NCBI GenBank assembly: GCA_045594885.1
Contig: JAZNZJ010000057.1
Span: forward strand, 1-17,844
Direction of reading: 5' to 3'
Length of the DNA stretch: 17,844 nucleotides
From: Fimenecus sp045594885
GTDB taxonomy: Bacteria; Bacillota; Clostridia; Oscillospirales; Acutalibacteraceae
Below are positions 1 through 8,941 of the stretch, piece by piece. How positions within the stretch are numbered: position 1 is the first letter of the stretch; every line of letters begins with the position of its first letter. The notes beneath the pieces were generated by a model that worked only from the letters and a program-made list of their open reading frames with translations, was not told where the DNA came from and made no database searches. A program made the translations under genes and the position numbers.

Positions 1-26
1 TCGATTATACAATGAGGTAGTATGCT

Positions 27-527
27 ATGATAATTTTAGGCATCGACCCGGGCTACGCAATAGTGGGTTGGGGAGTAATTGACTATACCGCAAATCGTTT
101 TCAGGTAATCGCTTACGGTGCTGTTACAACCGAGGCAAAAACACCATTTAACGAGCGACTTGAAACTGTGTATGATGGTATTTGTGACATTATAAATAAA
201 TATAAACCCGATGCTTTGGCAATTGAAAAGCTTTTCTATAACACCAATGCAAAAACGGTTATTGATGTTGCGCAGGCAAGGGGAGTAATCAACCTTGCAG
301 CACAAAAAAACGGGCTCGACATTTTTGAATATACACCTTTGCAGGTGAAACAGAGTGTTGTGGGGTATGGTCGTGCCGAGAAAAAGCAGGTGCAGGAAAT
401 GACAAGGGTTATTTTAAAACTTGAAAAAATTCCAAAGCCTGACGATACTGCCGACGCACTTGCAATGGCAATTTGCCACGCACACGCAAGTGGCTCACTA
501 ATGGGAAGACTAAGAAATATTAAATAA
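27..527 (+). CDS. ruvC: Crossover junction endodeoxyribonuclease RuvC
   Basis: RuvC is the Holliday-junction resolvase that cuts four-way junctions symmetrically after RuvAB branch migration. The 166-residue product has the usual family length. The RNase H-like fold signature is visible: MIILGIDPG at the N terminus with catalytic Asp7, Glu67 in AIEKLF, and the C-terminal acidic pair in KPDDTADALA (Asp140 and Asp143), so all four metal-binding acidic residues are present. An in-window GAGGTAG (14-20) sits six bases before the ATG at 27 and decides this start over the out-of-frame ATG at 22. It is the first gene of a ruvC-ruvA-ruvB run and is separated from ruvA by 12 bp. The identification is secure from the motifs and the gene order. 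Confidence 0.97.
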   Translation: MIILGIDPGYAIVGWGVIDYTANRFQVIAYGAVTTEAKTPFNERLETVYDGICDIINKYKPDALAIEKLFYNTNAKTVIDVAQARGVINLAAQKNGLDIFEYTPLQVKQSVVGYGRAEKKQVQEMTRVILKLEKIPKPDDTADALAMAICHAHASGSLMGRLRNIK

Positions 528-539
528 GGAAAATTTATT

Positions 540-1145
540 ATGATTTATTCAGTAACAGGTAATGTGGTTGATTTTGATGTTAATACCGTCTGCGTTGACG
601 TTAACGGTGTTGCATTCCGTTGTATGACCACTCTTACAACTTCACAAAAATGTGCTTCAATGGGTATGAAAGTTACTTTGTACACATATCTTAATGTCCG
701 TGAAGATGCAATGGAACTTTTCGGATTTTATGATAAAACAGAAATGGATTGTTTCAAAATGCTCATAACCGTAAATGGTGTTGGACCTAAAATGGGACTT
801 GCAATTCTTTCAGAACTCACACCCGATAAGGTTGCATTGAGTATCGCAGCGGGTGACCACAAAGCACTCACAAAGGCAAACGGTGTTGGTCCTAAACTTG
901 CACAGCGAATTTGTATGGAACTCAAAGACAAGGTCGGTAAAGCCTTTGCGGGTGCAGAAACCTCTGTTGATTTAACCGCAGTGAGCTCAACTCTTACAAA
1001 TTCAAATACTGCTGAGGCGGTTGCGGCTCTTGAAATGCTTGGATATTCGCAGAGTGACGCAAGTGTGGCAGTCAGCAAAATTGACCCATCACTTTCGGTT
1101 GAAAATATTATCAAACAAGCACTTAAGATGCTTTCACTTAATTAA
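540..1145 (+). CDS. ruvA: Holliday junction branch migration protein RuvA
   Basis: RuvA forms the tetramer that clamps the four-way junction and recruits the RuvB motor. The 201-residue length is typical. Residues 1 to about 62 are the OB-fold domain, which starts MIYSVTGNVV. Two helix-hairpin-helix DNA-binding motifs follow, seen as NGVGPKMGLAIL and NGVGPKLAQRI. A flexible Ser/Thr-rich linker leads to the C-terminal three-helix RuvB-binding domain (EAVAALEMLGYS onward). AAGGA at 526-530 overlaps the ruvC stop and serves the ATG at 540. It lies between ruvC and ruvB in the conserved order, with 14 bp to ruvB. Confidence 0.96.
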   Translation: MIYSVTGNVVDFDVNTVCVDVNGVAFRCMTTLTTSQKCASMGMKVTLYTYLNVREDAMELFGFYDKTEMDCFKMLITVNGVGPKMGLAILSELTPDKVALSIAAGDHKALTKANGVGPKLAQRICMELKDKVGKAFAGAETSVDLTAVSSTLTNSNTAEAVAALEMLGYSQSDASVAVSKIDPSLSVENIIKQALKMLSLN

Positions 1146-1159
1146 GGGAGGAAAATGAA

Positions 1160-2206
1160 ATGGATTTCGAAAATGAAAACAGAATAATGACTCCCGGTTT
1201 TACCGAAACTGACCACGATATTGAAATTTCTCTTCGTCCTAAAACATTGAATGAATATATCGGTCAGGAAAAGGCAAAAGAAAATTTGAAAATATATATT
1301 GAAGCCGCTAAAAATCGTGGTGATACTCTTGACCATGTCTTGTTATATGGCCCTCCGGGATTGGGCAAAACTACTCTTGCGGGTATTATAGCAAATGAAA
1401 TGGGTGTGCAGATTCGTGTAACATCGGGTCCCGCAATTGAAAAGCCCGGCGATTTGGCGGCACTCCTGACAAACTTAAATGACGGCGACGTGCTGTTCAT
1501 TGACGAAATTCACCGTCTTTCTCGTGCGGTTGAAGAAGTACTTTATCCAGCAATGGAAGATAATGCACTTGATATTATTATCGGCAAAGGCCCTTCAGCT
1601 CGTTCAATTCGTCTTGATTTACCAAGATTTACCCTTGTGGGTGCTACAACCCGTGCAGGTCAGTTGACCGCACCCCTTCGTGACCGTTTCGGTGTTATTT
1701 TAAGACTTGAACTTTATACACCCGAAGAATTGTCACAGATTGTTAAGCGTAGTGCGGGAATTCTTGATATTTATACTGATGACGGCGGTGCGTTGGAAAT
1801 CGCCTCACGCTCACGTGGTACACCAAGAATTGCAAACAGGCTTTTAAAGAGAGCCCGTGACTTTGCACAGGTTATGAGTAACGGTGTTATCAGTGAAGAT
1901 AATGCAAAAATTGCCCTTGGCAGAATGGAAATTGACGAAATAGGTCTTGATAATATTGACAGACTTATGCTCACTACAATGATTAAGAATTTCAACGGCG
2001 GTCCTGTGGGACTTGAAACTCTCGCTGCTACAATCGGCGAAGAAGCCGTTACAATTGAAGATGTTTATGAGCCATATTTGATGCAGATTGGTTTTCTTGC
2101 AAAAACACCCCGAGGCAGAGTGGCAACACCCTTGGCTTACAAACATTTAGGATTTAATGTTGGGGACACTAATAACAACGCAAATACCCAGACATCACTT
2201 TTTTAA
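1160..2206 (+). CDS. ruvB: Holliday junction branch migration ATPase RuvB
   Basis: RuvB is the AAA+ hexameric motor that pulls DNA through the RuvA-junction complex. The 348-residue product carries Walker A GPPGLGKTT (residues 64-72), Walker B with DEIH (115-118), the sensor stretch LVGATTRAG and the arginine-finger region APLRDRFG. The C-terminal winged-helix domain ends with the family's TPRGRVAT segment. GGGAGG at 1146-1151 lies eight bases before the ATG at 1160; an ATG at 1155 is in another frame and gives no product. The stop codon overlaps the ribosome binding site of glmM, so translation of the two genes is likely coupled. Confidence 0.97.
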   Translation: MDFENENRIMTPGFTETDHDIEISLRPKTLNEYIGQEKAKENLKIYIEAAKNRGDTLDHVLLYGPPGLGKTTLAGIIANEMGVQIRVTSGPAIEKPGDLAALLTNLNDGDVLFIDEIHRLSRAVEEVLYPAMEDNALDIIIGKGPSARSIRLDLPRFTLVGATTRAGQLTAPLRDRFGVILRLELYTPEELSQIVKRSAGILDIYTDDGGALEIASRSRGTPRIANRLLKRARDFAQVMSNGVISEDNAKIALGRMEIDEIGLDNIDRLMLTTMIKNFNGGPVGLETLAATIGEEAVTIEDVYEPYLMQIGFLAKTPRGRVATPLAYKHLGFNVGDTNNNANTQTSLF

Positions 2207-2218
2207 GGAGGTATAATT

Positions 2219-3571
2219 ATGGGCAGACTTTTTGGTACTGACGGTGCAAGAGGTGTTGCAAATACAGAGCTTACCTGTGAATTGTCAATGCAAATTGGTC
2301 GAGCAGCCGCAATGGTGCTCAGTAAAAACTTGAATGGCAAAAGACCCAAGGTGCTTATTGGTATGGATACCCGTGCATCTTCACAAATGCTTGAAAGTGC
2401 AATTACGGCAGGTCTTTGTTCAGTTGGTGCAGATGTTTTGCAATTGGGTGTAGTGCCCACTCCCGCAGTTGCATTTTTAGTGCGTAAATATGGTTATGAT
2501 GCCGGTGTTATGATTTCTGCATCACACAACCCTTGCGAATATAACGGTATTAAGATTTTTCAGTCAAATGGTTATAAACTACCCGATGAACTTGAAAATG
2601 AAATTGAAGAAATCATTCTTGATAATGTAATAGAACTTCCTACACCAATTGGCGGTGAGGTTGGTCGGGTTGAGAGAAAAACTGATGCAATTAATGACTA
2701 TATCGAGCATCTTCTCACTGCTACAAATATGAGCTTTAAAGGCTATAAAATTGCCCTTGACTGTGCAAACGGCTCGTCAAGTGTTTCAGCAGAAGAAGTT
2801 TTCACCCGTCTTGGTGCAGAGGTGGTTGTAATCAGTGCAGAGCCTGACGGTGTAAATATCAATAAGGATTGTGGCTCAACTCATCTTGAAAATTTGCAGA
2901 ATTTTGTTGTGAAAAATGGTTGTGATTTGGGCTTTGCCTTTGATGGTGATGCTGACAGAATGTTGGCTGTTGACCACACGGGTGCAGTTGTTGACGGTGA
3001 TAAATGCATAGCAGTTTGTGCAAAGCACTTGAAACAGTTGGGAAAACTCAAAAAAGACACGGCAGTTGTTACTGTTATGAGTAATATGGGCTTTTTTAAA
3101 TTCTGTGAAGAAAACGGAATTAAATGCGAAAAGACAAAGGTCGGTGACCGTTATGTGCTTGAAAATATGAGTGCAAATGGCTACAGCATCGGCGGTGAGC
3201 AGTCAGGTCATATTATTTTCTTGCAATATGCAACAACGGGTGACGGTCAGCTTTCTGCAATTCAACTTCTTGCAGTTGTGAAAGATACGGGCAAACCCCT
3301 TAAAGAACTTGCCGACGAAATGACAGTTTATCCACAGGTGCTTATCAATGTTCGTGTTTCAAACTTTGGTAAAGCACAGTTTTCTAAAGATAAAGAAGTA
3401 CAGAATGCAATTAAGCAGGTTGAAGAAGAACTTGGTACTAATGGCAGAATTCTTGTTCGTCTTTCGGGTACAGAACCACTTATCCGAGTAATGCTTGAGG
3501 GTGTTAATTACGAACAGATAAAAGAATTGGGCGAAAGTGTCGCTCAGGTTATAAGAGAAAGGTTAGTATAA
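2219..3571 (+). CDS. glmM: Phosphoglucosamine mutase
   Basis: GlmM converts glucosamine-6-phosphate to glucosamine-1-phosphate, the step that feeds UDP-GlcNAc and hence peptidoglycan. The 450-residue product shows the whole alpha-D-phosphohexomutase layout. It has the N-terminal RLFGTDGARG, the catalytic phosphoserine loop MISASHNP (Ser102 is the phosphorylated residue), the Mg-binding loop DGDADR (242-247), the sugar-binding GGEQSGH and the C-terminal phosphate-binding RLSGTEP (414-420). A near-perfect AAGGAGGT at 2205-2212, six bases before the ATG, predicts strong translation. Co-transcription with ruvCAB is an inference from the 12-bp gap. GlmM fits better than PgcA/PGM because of length and the GTDGARG start. 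Confidence 0.95.
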   Translation: MGRLFGTDGARGVANTELTCELSMQIGRAAAMVLSKNLNGKRPKVLIGMDTRASSQMLESAITAGLCSVGADVLQLGVVPTPAVAFLVRKYGYDAGVMISASHNPCEYNGIKIFQSNGYKLPDELENEIEEIILDNVIELPTPIGGEVGRVERKTDAINDYIEHLLTATNMSFKGYKIALDCANGSSSVSAEEVFTRLGAEVVVISAEPDGVNINKDCGSTHLENLQNFVVKNGCDLGFAFDGDADRMLAVDHTGAVVDGDKCIAVCAKHLKQLGKLKKDTAVVTVMSNMGFFKFCEENGIKCEKTKVGDRYVLENMSANGYSIGGEQSGHIIFLQYATTGDGQLSAIQLLAVVKDTGKPLKELADEMTVYPQVLINVRVSNFGKAQFSKDKEVQNAIKQVEEELGTNGRILVRLSGTEPLIRVMLEGVNYEQIKELGESVAQVIRERLV

Positions 3572-3572
3572 A

Positions 3573-4439
3573 ATGCGAGTTGCCGATAATTGGAAAGACT
3601 ATGAACTTATTGACTGCTCTTGCGGTGAACGACTTGAGCGTTGGGGCAAAATAACTTTAATACGTCCCGACCCACAGGTTATATGGAAAACAGAAAAGAA
3701 AAATCCTCTTTGGCGAAAAGCTGATGCCGTATATCACCGTTCACAATCGGGTGGCGGTCAATGGGAAATTAAGAATAAAATCCCTGATTTTTGGACTATC
3801 GGCTATCGTGATTTGACTTTTAATATAAAAACAATGGGATTTAAACACACAGGTTTATTCCCCGAACAAGCAGTAAACTGGGATTTAACTGCAGAAATTA
3901 TTAAAAATGCAGGCCGTGAAGTTAAGGTTCTCAATTTGTTTGCCTATACGGGCGGTGCAACAATTTCTGCGCTCAAAGCAGGTGCATCTGTATGCCACGT
4001 TGATGCCTCAAAGGGTATGACACTTTGGGCAAAAGAAAATGCCGTGTCATCGGGTGTTGCCGATAAGCAAGTGCGTTGGATTGTTGATGATTGCATTAAA
4101 TTTGTTCAACGTGAAATCCGTCGTGGTAATAAATATGACATTATCATTATGGACCCGCCATCATACGGCAGAGGTCCGGGTGGCGAGGTCTGGAAGCTTG
4201 AAAATGAGGTTTACGGTTTTGTTGAACTTTGCAGTCAAGTGCTCAATGATGCCCCACTTATGATGCTTATAAATTCTTATACAACGGGACTCAGCCCCTC
4301 GGTTATGGAGTATATTTTGGGTACTGTTGTGAAAAAACGTTTTGGCGGTAAGGTAACGGGTAGTGAAATAGGACTTCGTACCACCGAAAATGGTTTAATT
4401 CTGCCTTGCGGTGCAAGTGCAATTTGGAGCAAAGAATGA
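3573..4439 (+). CDS. Class I SAM-dependent methyltransferase, RlmI/COG1092-like
   Basis: This 288-residue Rossmann-fold methyltransferase resembles the catalytic half of the RlmI-type 23S rRNA methyltransferases. The SAM-binding motif I is LNLFAYTGG (120-128), followed by an acidic VDAS stretch at the end of strand beta-2 (143-146), and the active-site motif IV is DPPSYG (194-199). The N-terminal 80 residues hold a small beta-rich region and a CSCG pair (Cys15, Cys17), but I see no recognisable PUA RNA-binding domain of the kind RlmI has. The substrate is therefore uncertain; rRNA is a family-based guess. It begins one base after glmM, and its stop overlaps the ecfA1 start by four bases (ATGA), so it is tightly embedded in the operon. 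Confidence 0.8.
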   Translation: MRVADNWKDYELIDCSCGERLERWGKITLIRPDPQVIWKTEKKNPLWRKADAVYHRSQSGGGQWEIKNKIPDFWTIGYRDLTFNIKTMGFKHTGLFPEQAVNWDLTAEIIKNAGREVKVLNLFAYTGGATISALKAGASVCHVDASKGMTLWAKENAVSSGVADKQVRWIVDDCIKFVQREIRRGNKYDIIIMDPPSYGRGPGGEVWKLENEVYGFVELCSQVLNDAPLMMLINSYTTGLSPSVMEYILGTVVKKRFGGKVTGSEIGLRTTENGLILPCGASAIWSKE

Positions 4440-5287
4440 GTATTATTGAATTTAAAAATGTTACATTTCGTTATGAAGGTGATGACGAAGGTGTGGTATT
4501 AGCCCCCGCCGTTAAGGAGTTTTCACTTTCGGTGGGTGAGGGTGAGTTTATCGCAATTCTCGGTCATAACGGCTCGGGTAAGAGTACCCTCGCTAAACTT
4601 GCAAACGGACTTTTATTGCCTGAAAGCGGTGACGTGCTCGTTGACGGAATGAACACTAAAAATGAAGCTGATGATATAAAAATTAAACAGACTGTTGGTG
4701 TTGTTTTTCAAAATCCCGACAATCAGATTGTTGCAACAATTGTTGAAGAGGATGTAGCCTTTGGCCCTGAAAATTTGGGGATTGAGCCTACTGAAATCCG
4801 TCGTAGAGTTGATGAGGCACTTAAAACCGTGGGTATGCACGAATACCGCAAACATGGTCCGCACAAGCTTTCGGGCGGTCAGAAACAACGTGTCGCAATT
4901 GCGGGTATAATCGCAATGGAGCCCCGTTGCATTATTCTTGATGAGCCCACCGCAATGCTTGACCCCATTGGTCGTCGTGATGTAATGAATGCAATCAAAC
5001 GTCTTAATCGTGAGTTAGGCATAACCGTTGTTTTCATCACTCATTATATGGAAGAAGCCTGTGAGGCTGACCGTATCGTTGTAATGGACGATGCTCGACT
5101 TTTATTGGACGGCACACCCAAAGAGGTTTTTTCAAATCCACAAAAAATCCGCAGTATCGGGCTTGACGTTCCCCAAACCTGCCAACTTGCCGAAATGCTT
5201 CGTAAAGATGGTATCAAATTAAAAAATGATTTATTAAGTATTGATGAATTAGTTGAAAATATAGATGTTCTATTGAAAGGTCAGTAA
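4436..5287 (+). CDS. ecfA1: ECF transporter ATPase EcfA1
   Basis: This is one of the two cytoplasmic ATPases that power an energy-coupling-factor importer for vitamins or trace metals. The 283-residue product contains Walker A GHNGSGKST (43-51), Q-loop Gln92 in FQNPDNQ (a hallmark of EcfA1), signature LSGGQ (145-149), Walker B CIILDE (165-170) and switch His203. The C-terminal extension of about 60 residues is normal for EcfA proteins. The reading frame continues upstream to 4406, but ATG 4436 starts the family-typical IIEFKNVTF and overlaps the upstream stop as ATGA, so I chose it. It pairs with ecfA2 three bases downstream. Confidence 0.95.
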   Translation: MSIIEFKNVTFRYEGDDEGVVLAPAVKEFSLSVGEGEFIAILGHNGSGKSTLAKLANGLLLPESGDVLVDGMNTKNEADDIKIKQTVGVVFQNPDNQIVATIVEEDVAFGPENLGIEPTEIRRRVDEALKTVGMHEYRKHGPHKLSGGQKQRVAIAGIIAMEPRCIILDEPTAMLDPIGRRDVMNAIKRLNRELGITVVFITHYMEEACEADRIVVMDDARLLLDGTPKEVFSNPQKIRSIGLDVPQTCQLAEMLRKDGIKLKNDLLSIDELVENIDVLLKGQ

Positions 5288-5290
5288 TTT

Positions 5291-6154
5291 ATGTCCCACC
5301 TTGAAACTAAAAATTTAATATATGTTTACGGTGCGGGCACACCCTTTAAAATTACCGCACTTGACAATGTGAATATAAATATAGAAAAAGGCGAATTTGT
5401 AGCCATTATCGGTCATACGGGTTCGGGTAAGAGTACGCTTGTTCAACATCTTAACGGACTTTTAAAGCCTACCAATGGTGAAGTTTTACTTGATGGTGAA
5501 AGTATTCATAAGTCAAAATCAACACTTTTTGATGCAAGATTTAAAGTGGGCTTATGTTTTCAATATCCCGAATATCAGTTGTTTGAAAGCACGGTTTATA
5601 AAGATATTGCCTTTGGCCCTTATAATATGGGTCTTACTACTTCCCAGATTGATGAAAGAGTCCGTAATGCCGCAAAATACGTTGGAATTCCCGATGAAAT
5701 GTTAGAAAAATCACCCTTTGATTTGTCGGGCGGTGAAAAAAGACGTGTTGCAATTGCGGGTGTAATATCAATGGAGCCCGAGATTCTTATTCTTGATGAG
5801 CCCACAAGCGGACTTGACCCACGTGGTCGTGAACAGATTCTTGAACTCATTAAAAAATACCGTGAAAAGACGGGTAAAACCGTTATTATTGTTTCTCACA
5901 GTATGGACGATGTTGCAAGATTTGCAACTAAAGTCATTGTAATGAATAATGCGAATGTTGAAAAAATGGGTACTGTTGATGAGATTTTTGAAAACTCCTC
6001 ACGTCTTCGTGAAATCGGACTTTCAGTACCGCAGATTACAGAGATTTTTATAAAACTTCGTGAAAAAGGGTATCCAGTAAGCGAAAAAGTATATACAGTT
6101 GAGCAAGGCTACCTTGAACTTAAAAAACTTTTTGAGGGGAGGGGGATTTCTTGA
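5291..6154 (+). CDS. ecfA2: ECF transporter ATPase EcfA2
   Basis: This is the second ATPase of the ECF module; it forms a heterodimer with EcfA1 and docks on EcfT. The 287-residue product has Walker A GHTGSGKST (41-49), Q-loop Gln91 in FQYPEYQLF (the EcfA2-type Q-loop), signature LSGGE (145-149), Walker B ILILDE (165-170) and switch His203. The variant LSGGE signature, against LSGGQ in the partner, is the usual asymmetry between the two subunits. AAAGG at 5276-5280 precedes the ATG. The stop TGA overlaps the TTG start of ecfT (TTGA), indicating translational coupling and fixed stoichiometry. Confidence 0.95.
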   Translation: MSHLETKNLIYVYGAGTPFKITALDNVNINIEKGEFVAIIGHTGSGKSTLVQHLNGLLKPTNGEVLLDGESIHKSKSTLFDARFKVGLCFQYPEYQLFESTVYKDIAFGPYNMGLTTSQIDERVRNAAKYVGIPDEMLEKSPFDLSGGEKRRVAIAGVISMEPEILILDEPTSGLDPRGREQILELIKKYREKTGKTVIIVSHSMDDVARFATKVIVMNNANVEKMGTVDEIFENSSRLREIGLSVPQITEIFIKLREKGYPVSEKVYTVEQGYLELKKLFEGRGIS

Positions 6155-6993
6155 TTAAAGACATTACTTTAGGTCAGTATTTTCCGATGAATTCTTTAAT
6201 TCATAAGCTTGACCCCCGTGTAAAATTGTTTTTTACAGTAGTTTTCATTGTAACAGTTTTTGCTTGTAATAATTTTGTGTCACTTTTGTTTTGTTTTATT
6301 GTGTCAGCATTGGTAATTGCAAGTTCAAAAATCCCCTTAAAAACTGTAACTAAAGGGCTAAAACCCATTATTTTGATTGTTGTTATTACTTCAGTTTTAC
6401 AAATTGCATATGTAAAAACGGGTGTAGTTTTAATTGATGTGTGGAAAATTCAGATTACAAGTGGTGGTGTTCTCACGGCTGTATTTATGGCATTGAGAAT
6501 TTCACTACTCATTGTTATGAGTACAATGCTCACTTATACCACATCACCAACCGCACTTACAAACGGACTTGACCGTGTGTTTTCACCATTAAATAAAATC
6601 GGCATTGATTTTCATACGGTCACAATGATAATGACGATTGCACTTCGCTTTATTCCCACTCTTATTGAAGAGGTTGATAAAATAATGAGTGCACAGAAAA
6701 GCCGTGGTGCAAATTTTGAGCAGGGTAGTCTTATAAAACGTGCAAAGGCACTTATTCCTTTGTTCATCCCCTTGCTTTTCAATTCAATTAGACGTGCATA
6801 TGAGTTGGCAAATGCAATGACCTGCCGTTGTTATAATGGTGGTAAGGGCAAAACCACTATGAATGCACTGAAATATTCTTCAAAAGATTACCTTGCAACT
6901 GTATTTTCTTTTGCGGTAATCGGTGTAGTGGTTTTACTCAATATTTATTGTGGTGAGTATAATGCGGAATTTACTATTAACTCTGCGGTATGA
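6151..6993 (+). CDS. ecfT: ECF transporter transmembrane subunit EcfT
   Basis: EcfT is the membrane scaffold that couples ATP hydrolysis by EcfA1/A2 to toppling of a substrate-binding S subunit. The 280-residue product starts GQYFPMNSLIHKLDPRVK, the conserved N-terminal segment of the family, followed by hydrophobic stretches at about 26-60, 70-90, 105-130 and 250-270. The two coupling-helix arginine motifs are seen as SRGA (184-187) and TCRCY (224-228). The start is a TTG overlapping the ecfA2 stop, with a purine-rich GAGGGGAGGGGG just upstream as ribosome binding site. No S-component gene is in the window, so this is a shared (group II) module and the substrate cannot be told. The 3' end overlaps truA by 32 bp. 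Confidence 0.94.
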   Translation: MIKDITLGQYFPMNSLIHKLDPRVKLFFTVVFIVTVFACNNFVSLLFCFIVSALVIASSKIPLKTVTKGLKPIILIVVITSVLQIAYVKTGVVLIDVWKIQITSGGVLTAVFMALRISLLIVMSTMLTYTTSPTALTNGLDRVFSPLNKIGIDFHTVTMIMTIALRFIPTLIEEVDKIMSAQKSRGANFEQGSLIKRAKALIPLFIPLLFNSIRRAYELANAMTCRCYNGGKGKTTMNALKYSSKDYLATVFSFAVIGVVVLLNIYCGEYNAEFTINSAV

Positions 6994-7696
6994 CGGTACT
7001 TCCTTTCACGGTTGGCAGCTACAACCTAATGGCGATACTGTTCAGCAGGAACTATCTAATGCTTTTAAAAATTTAAGCGGAAAAGAAGAAAACATAATAG
7101 GCTGTAGCCGTACTGATGCGGGTGTTCACGCAAATATGTTCTGTTGTAATGTGCGAACAGAATGTAATGTCCCCGCAGAAAAAATTCCCGATGCACTCAA
7201 TTTCTATTTACCGCCCGAAATCTCGGTGTATGATTGCAAAGAGGTTGATTTTGACTTTCACGCAAGGTATGACTGCAAGGGTAAGGAATATGTTTATCTT
7301 ATTTACAACGGTAAGCACCGTAATCCTTTTTATGAAAATAAGGCGATGTTTTATCCTTTCTTAATTGATGCAGAAATGCTAAATAGAGAAGCAAAAGCAT
7401 TTATAGGAATTCACGATTTTTCTGCGTTTTGCAGCGCAGGAACAGAAATTCAAGACAAAACCCGTGAGATTTTTGATTGCTCGGTATCACGAAATGAAGA
7501 TTTAATTGAAATTCGTGTCAGCGGTAATGGATTTTTATATAATATGGTTCGTATAATTGTGGGCACCTTGCTTGATATTCAGCGGGGTAAAATTCCACAG
7601 GGTAGTGTTTCCCAGATAATTGAAAGCCGTAACCGTGACAACGCAGGGGTAACTGCAGTTGCACAGGGGTTGTATCTTAACAAAGTATTTTATTGA
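6962..7696 (+). CDS. truA: tRNA pseudouridine(38-40) synthase TruA
   Basis: TruA converts uridines 38-40 of the tRNA anticodon arm to pseudouridine. The 244-residue product begins MRNLLLTLRYDGTSFHGWQ, the standard N terminus, and has the catalytic Asp52 in GCSRTDAGVHA. The RYDCKGKEYVYLIYNG and FLYNMVRIIVGT segments are also family-typical. The frame is open from a GTG at 6950, but ATG 6962 has GGTGAG four bases upstream and matches the family start, so I prefer it. The gene overlaps the end of ecfT by 32 bp, a strong sign of co-translation. The ecfA1-ecfA2-ecfT-truA order is common in Firmicutes. Confidence 0.95.
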   Translation: MRNLLLTLRYDGTSFHGWQLQPNGDTVQQELSNAFKNLSGKEENIIGCSRTDAGVHANMFCCNVRTECNVPAEKIPDALNFYLPPEISVYDCKEVDFDFHARYDCKGKEYVYLIYNGKHRNPFYENKAMFYPFLIDAEMLNREAKAFIGIHDFSAFCSAGTEIQDKTREIFDCSVSRNEDLIEIRVSGNGFLYNMVRIIVGTLLDIQRGKIPQGSVSQIIESRNRDNAGVTAVAQGLYLNKVFY

Positions 7697-7699
7697 TGT

Positions 7700-8929
7700 G
7701 TGGTGACAAAGGTGCAAGAGAATAAGAAAAAAACGAAAAAAGTCAGTTCACAAAAAAAGAATAAAAATAGCGGAATTAGTCTTAAAACCGCAAAAACATT
7801 GAAGCTCGTTGCAATCATTTTTGTAGTTTTGTTGCTGATAGTAATCGCAGCGGCACAATTTGGCGGAGTGACTTTTTCAACCATATCCGACTATTTTTAC
7901 AGTACAATTACAAGTATTGGCTCAGGTGAGGGGTATCCTTACAGTATGAACGGAATTGAAATTGCTGAAGCCGATGTAACCAATTCTGATGTGGTATTGG
8001 TTTATGATGATTCTGTTAAAATTCTTGATTCTACGGCAAAAGAACTTTCAAATATTACCCATGCTTATGACCATCCGGTAATGCATACCAATAGTGGTAG
8101 AATTCTTTTGTATGACGAGGGCGGAAAGAAATTTAGAGTTCAGTCAAAAACAAGAGTTCTTTATGAAAAAGAGCTTGATTATATGATTTTAACTGCATCA
8201 ATAGGTAAAGAAGGCTCGGTTGCTGTTGCAACAAGAACCGAGGGTGCAGAGAGTATGTTGACCGTCTATGACAAAAATCACGAAGAAGTATTTGCGTGGA
8301 CCTGTGCAAAGGAGCACATAATTTCCTGCGATATTTCCGATAACGGTAAATACTTTGCGGTATCCGTACTCGGTGTAAAAAACGGCTCAGTTTATTCAAA
8401 GGTTCATTTGTTCAATAAAAAATCCGAAACAATTGAAGCCACCTTTGAATATATGGACAGTGCGATTTCATCAGTGCAGTTTTTATCAAACGAAACACTT
8501 ATGGTGTTGGGCGACAATGTCTGCGAAATTATAAAAGACAATGAAACAAAAGAAAAAGTAGATGTTTCGGTAAATACACCGTCAAGGCTTTATATTTCTG
8601 ATAACAACACGGCAGTTCTTGTGTTATCAAAATATTCAAGCACAACACAAAAAATTATAGATGTACGCAATAAATCGGGTGCAGAGGTATTTACAAAAGA
8701 GATTGACGGACTTGTAAAGTCAGTTTCAACCGACGGTAAATATGTTGCGGTACTTACAGATAGTACTTTACAAATCTATAATATGAAAGGCGAAATATGT
8801 GGTAGTGCAGCGGTTAATACTGATGCCGAAAAAGTAATTGTTTCTGGCAGAAGCACATATGTTTATTCAGCCGATAAAATTGAAAAATATTCTTCTGTTG
8901 GTGATAATACAGAAGATGAAAATAAATAA
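7700..8929 (+). CDS. Membrane-anchored beta-rich extracytoplasmic protein, unknown function (DUF5711-like)
   Basis: I do not recognise a definite function for this 409-residue protein; it resembles the DUF5711 group found in Clostridia, from memory. The first 30 residues are lysine-rich (ENKKKTKKVSSQKKNKN), followed by one strong membrane helix (LKLVAIIFVVLLLIVIAAA, about 32-50) with no cleavage motif. This suggests a type II anchor with the rest outside the cell. The remainder is a series of short hydrophobic beta-strand repeats (for example VVLVYDDSVKIL, MLTVYDKNHE, STLQIYNMKG) that look like blades of a beta-propeller. The start is weak: a GTG at 7700 three bases after the truA stop with no clear ribosome binding site, so it probably depends on coupling to truA. 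GTG 7703 or 7712 are alternatives. Confidence 0.7.
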   Translation: MVTKVQENKKKTKKVSSQKKNKNSGISLKTAKTLKLVAIIFVVLLLIVIAAAQFGGVTFSTISDYFYSTITSIGSGEGYPYSMNGIEIAEADVTNSDVVLVYDDSVKILDSTAKELSNITHAYDHPVMHTNSGRILLYDEGGKKFRVQSKTRVLYEKELDYMILTASIGKEGSVAVATRTEGAESMLTVYDKNHEEVFAWTCAKEHIISCDISDNGKYFAVSVLGVKNGSVYSKVHLFNKKSETIEATFEYMDSAISSVQFLSNETLMVLGDNVCEIIKDNETKEKVDVSVNTPSRLYISDNNTAVLVLSKYSSTTQKIIDVRNKSGAEVFTKEIDGLVKSVSTDGKYVAVLTDSTLQIYNMKGEICGSAAVNTDAEKVIVSGRSTYVYSADKIEKYSSVGDNTEDENK

Positions 8930-8941
8930 TGAGGTGATGTT

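Noticed and set aside
1..26. End of an upstream gene
   Set aside because: Only 26 bases before ruvC are visible, containing its ribosome binding site; no frame can be supported.
4436..6993. Vitamin riboswitch or S-component controlling the ECF module
   Set aside because: There is no untranslated leader: ecfA1 overlaps the previous gene, and no extra small membrane gene is present.
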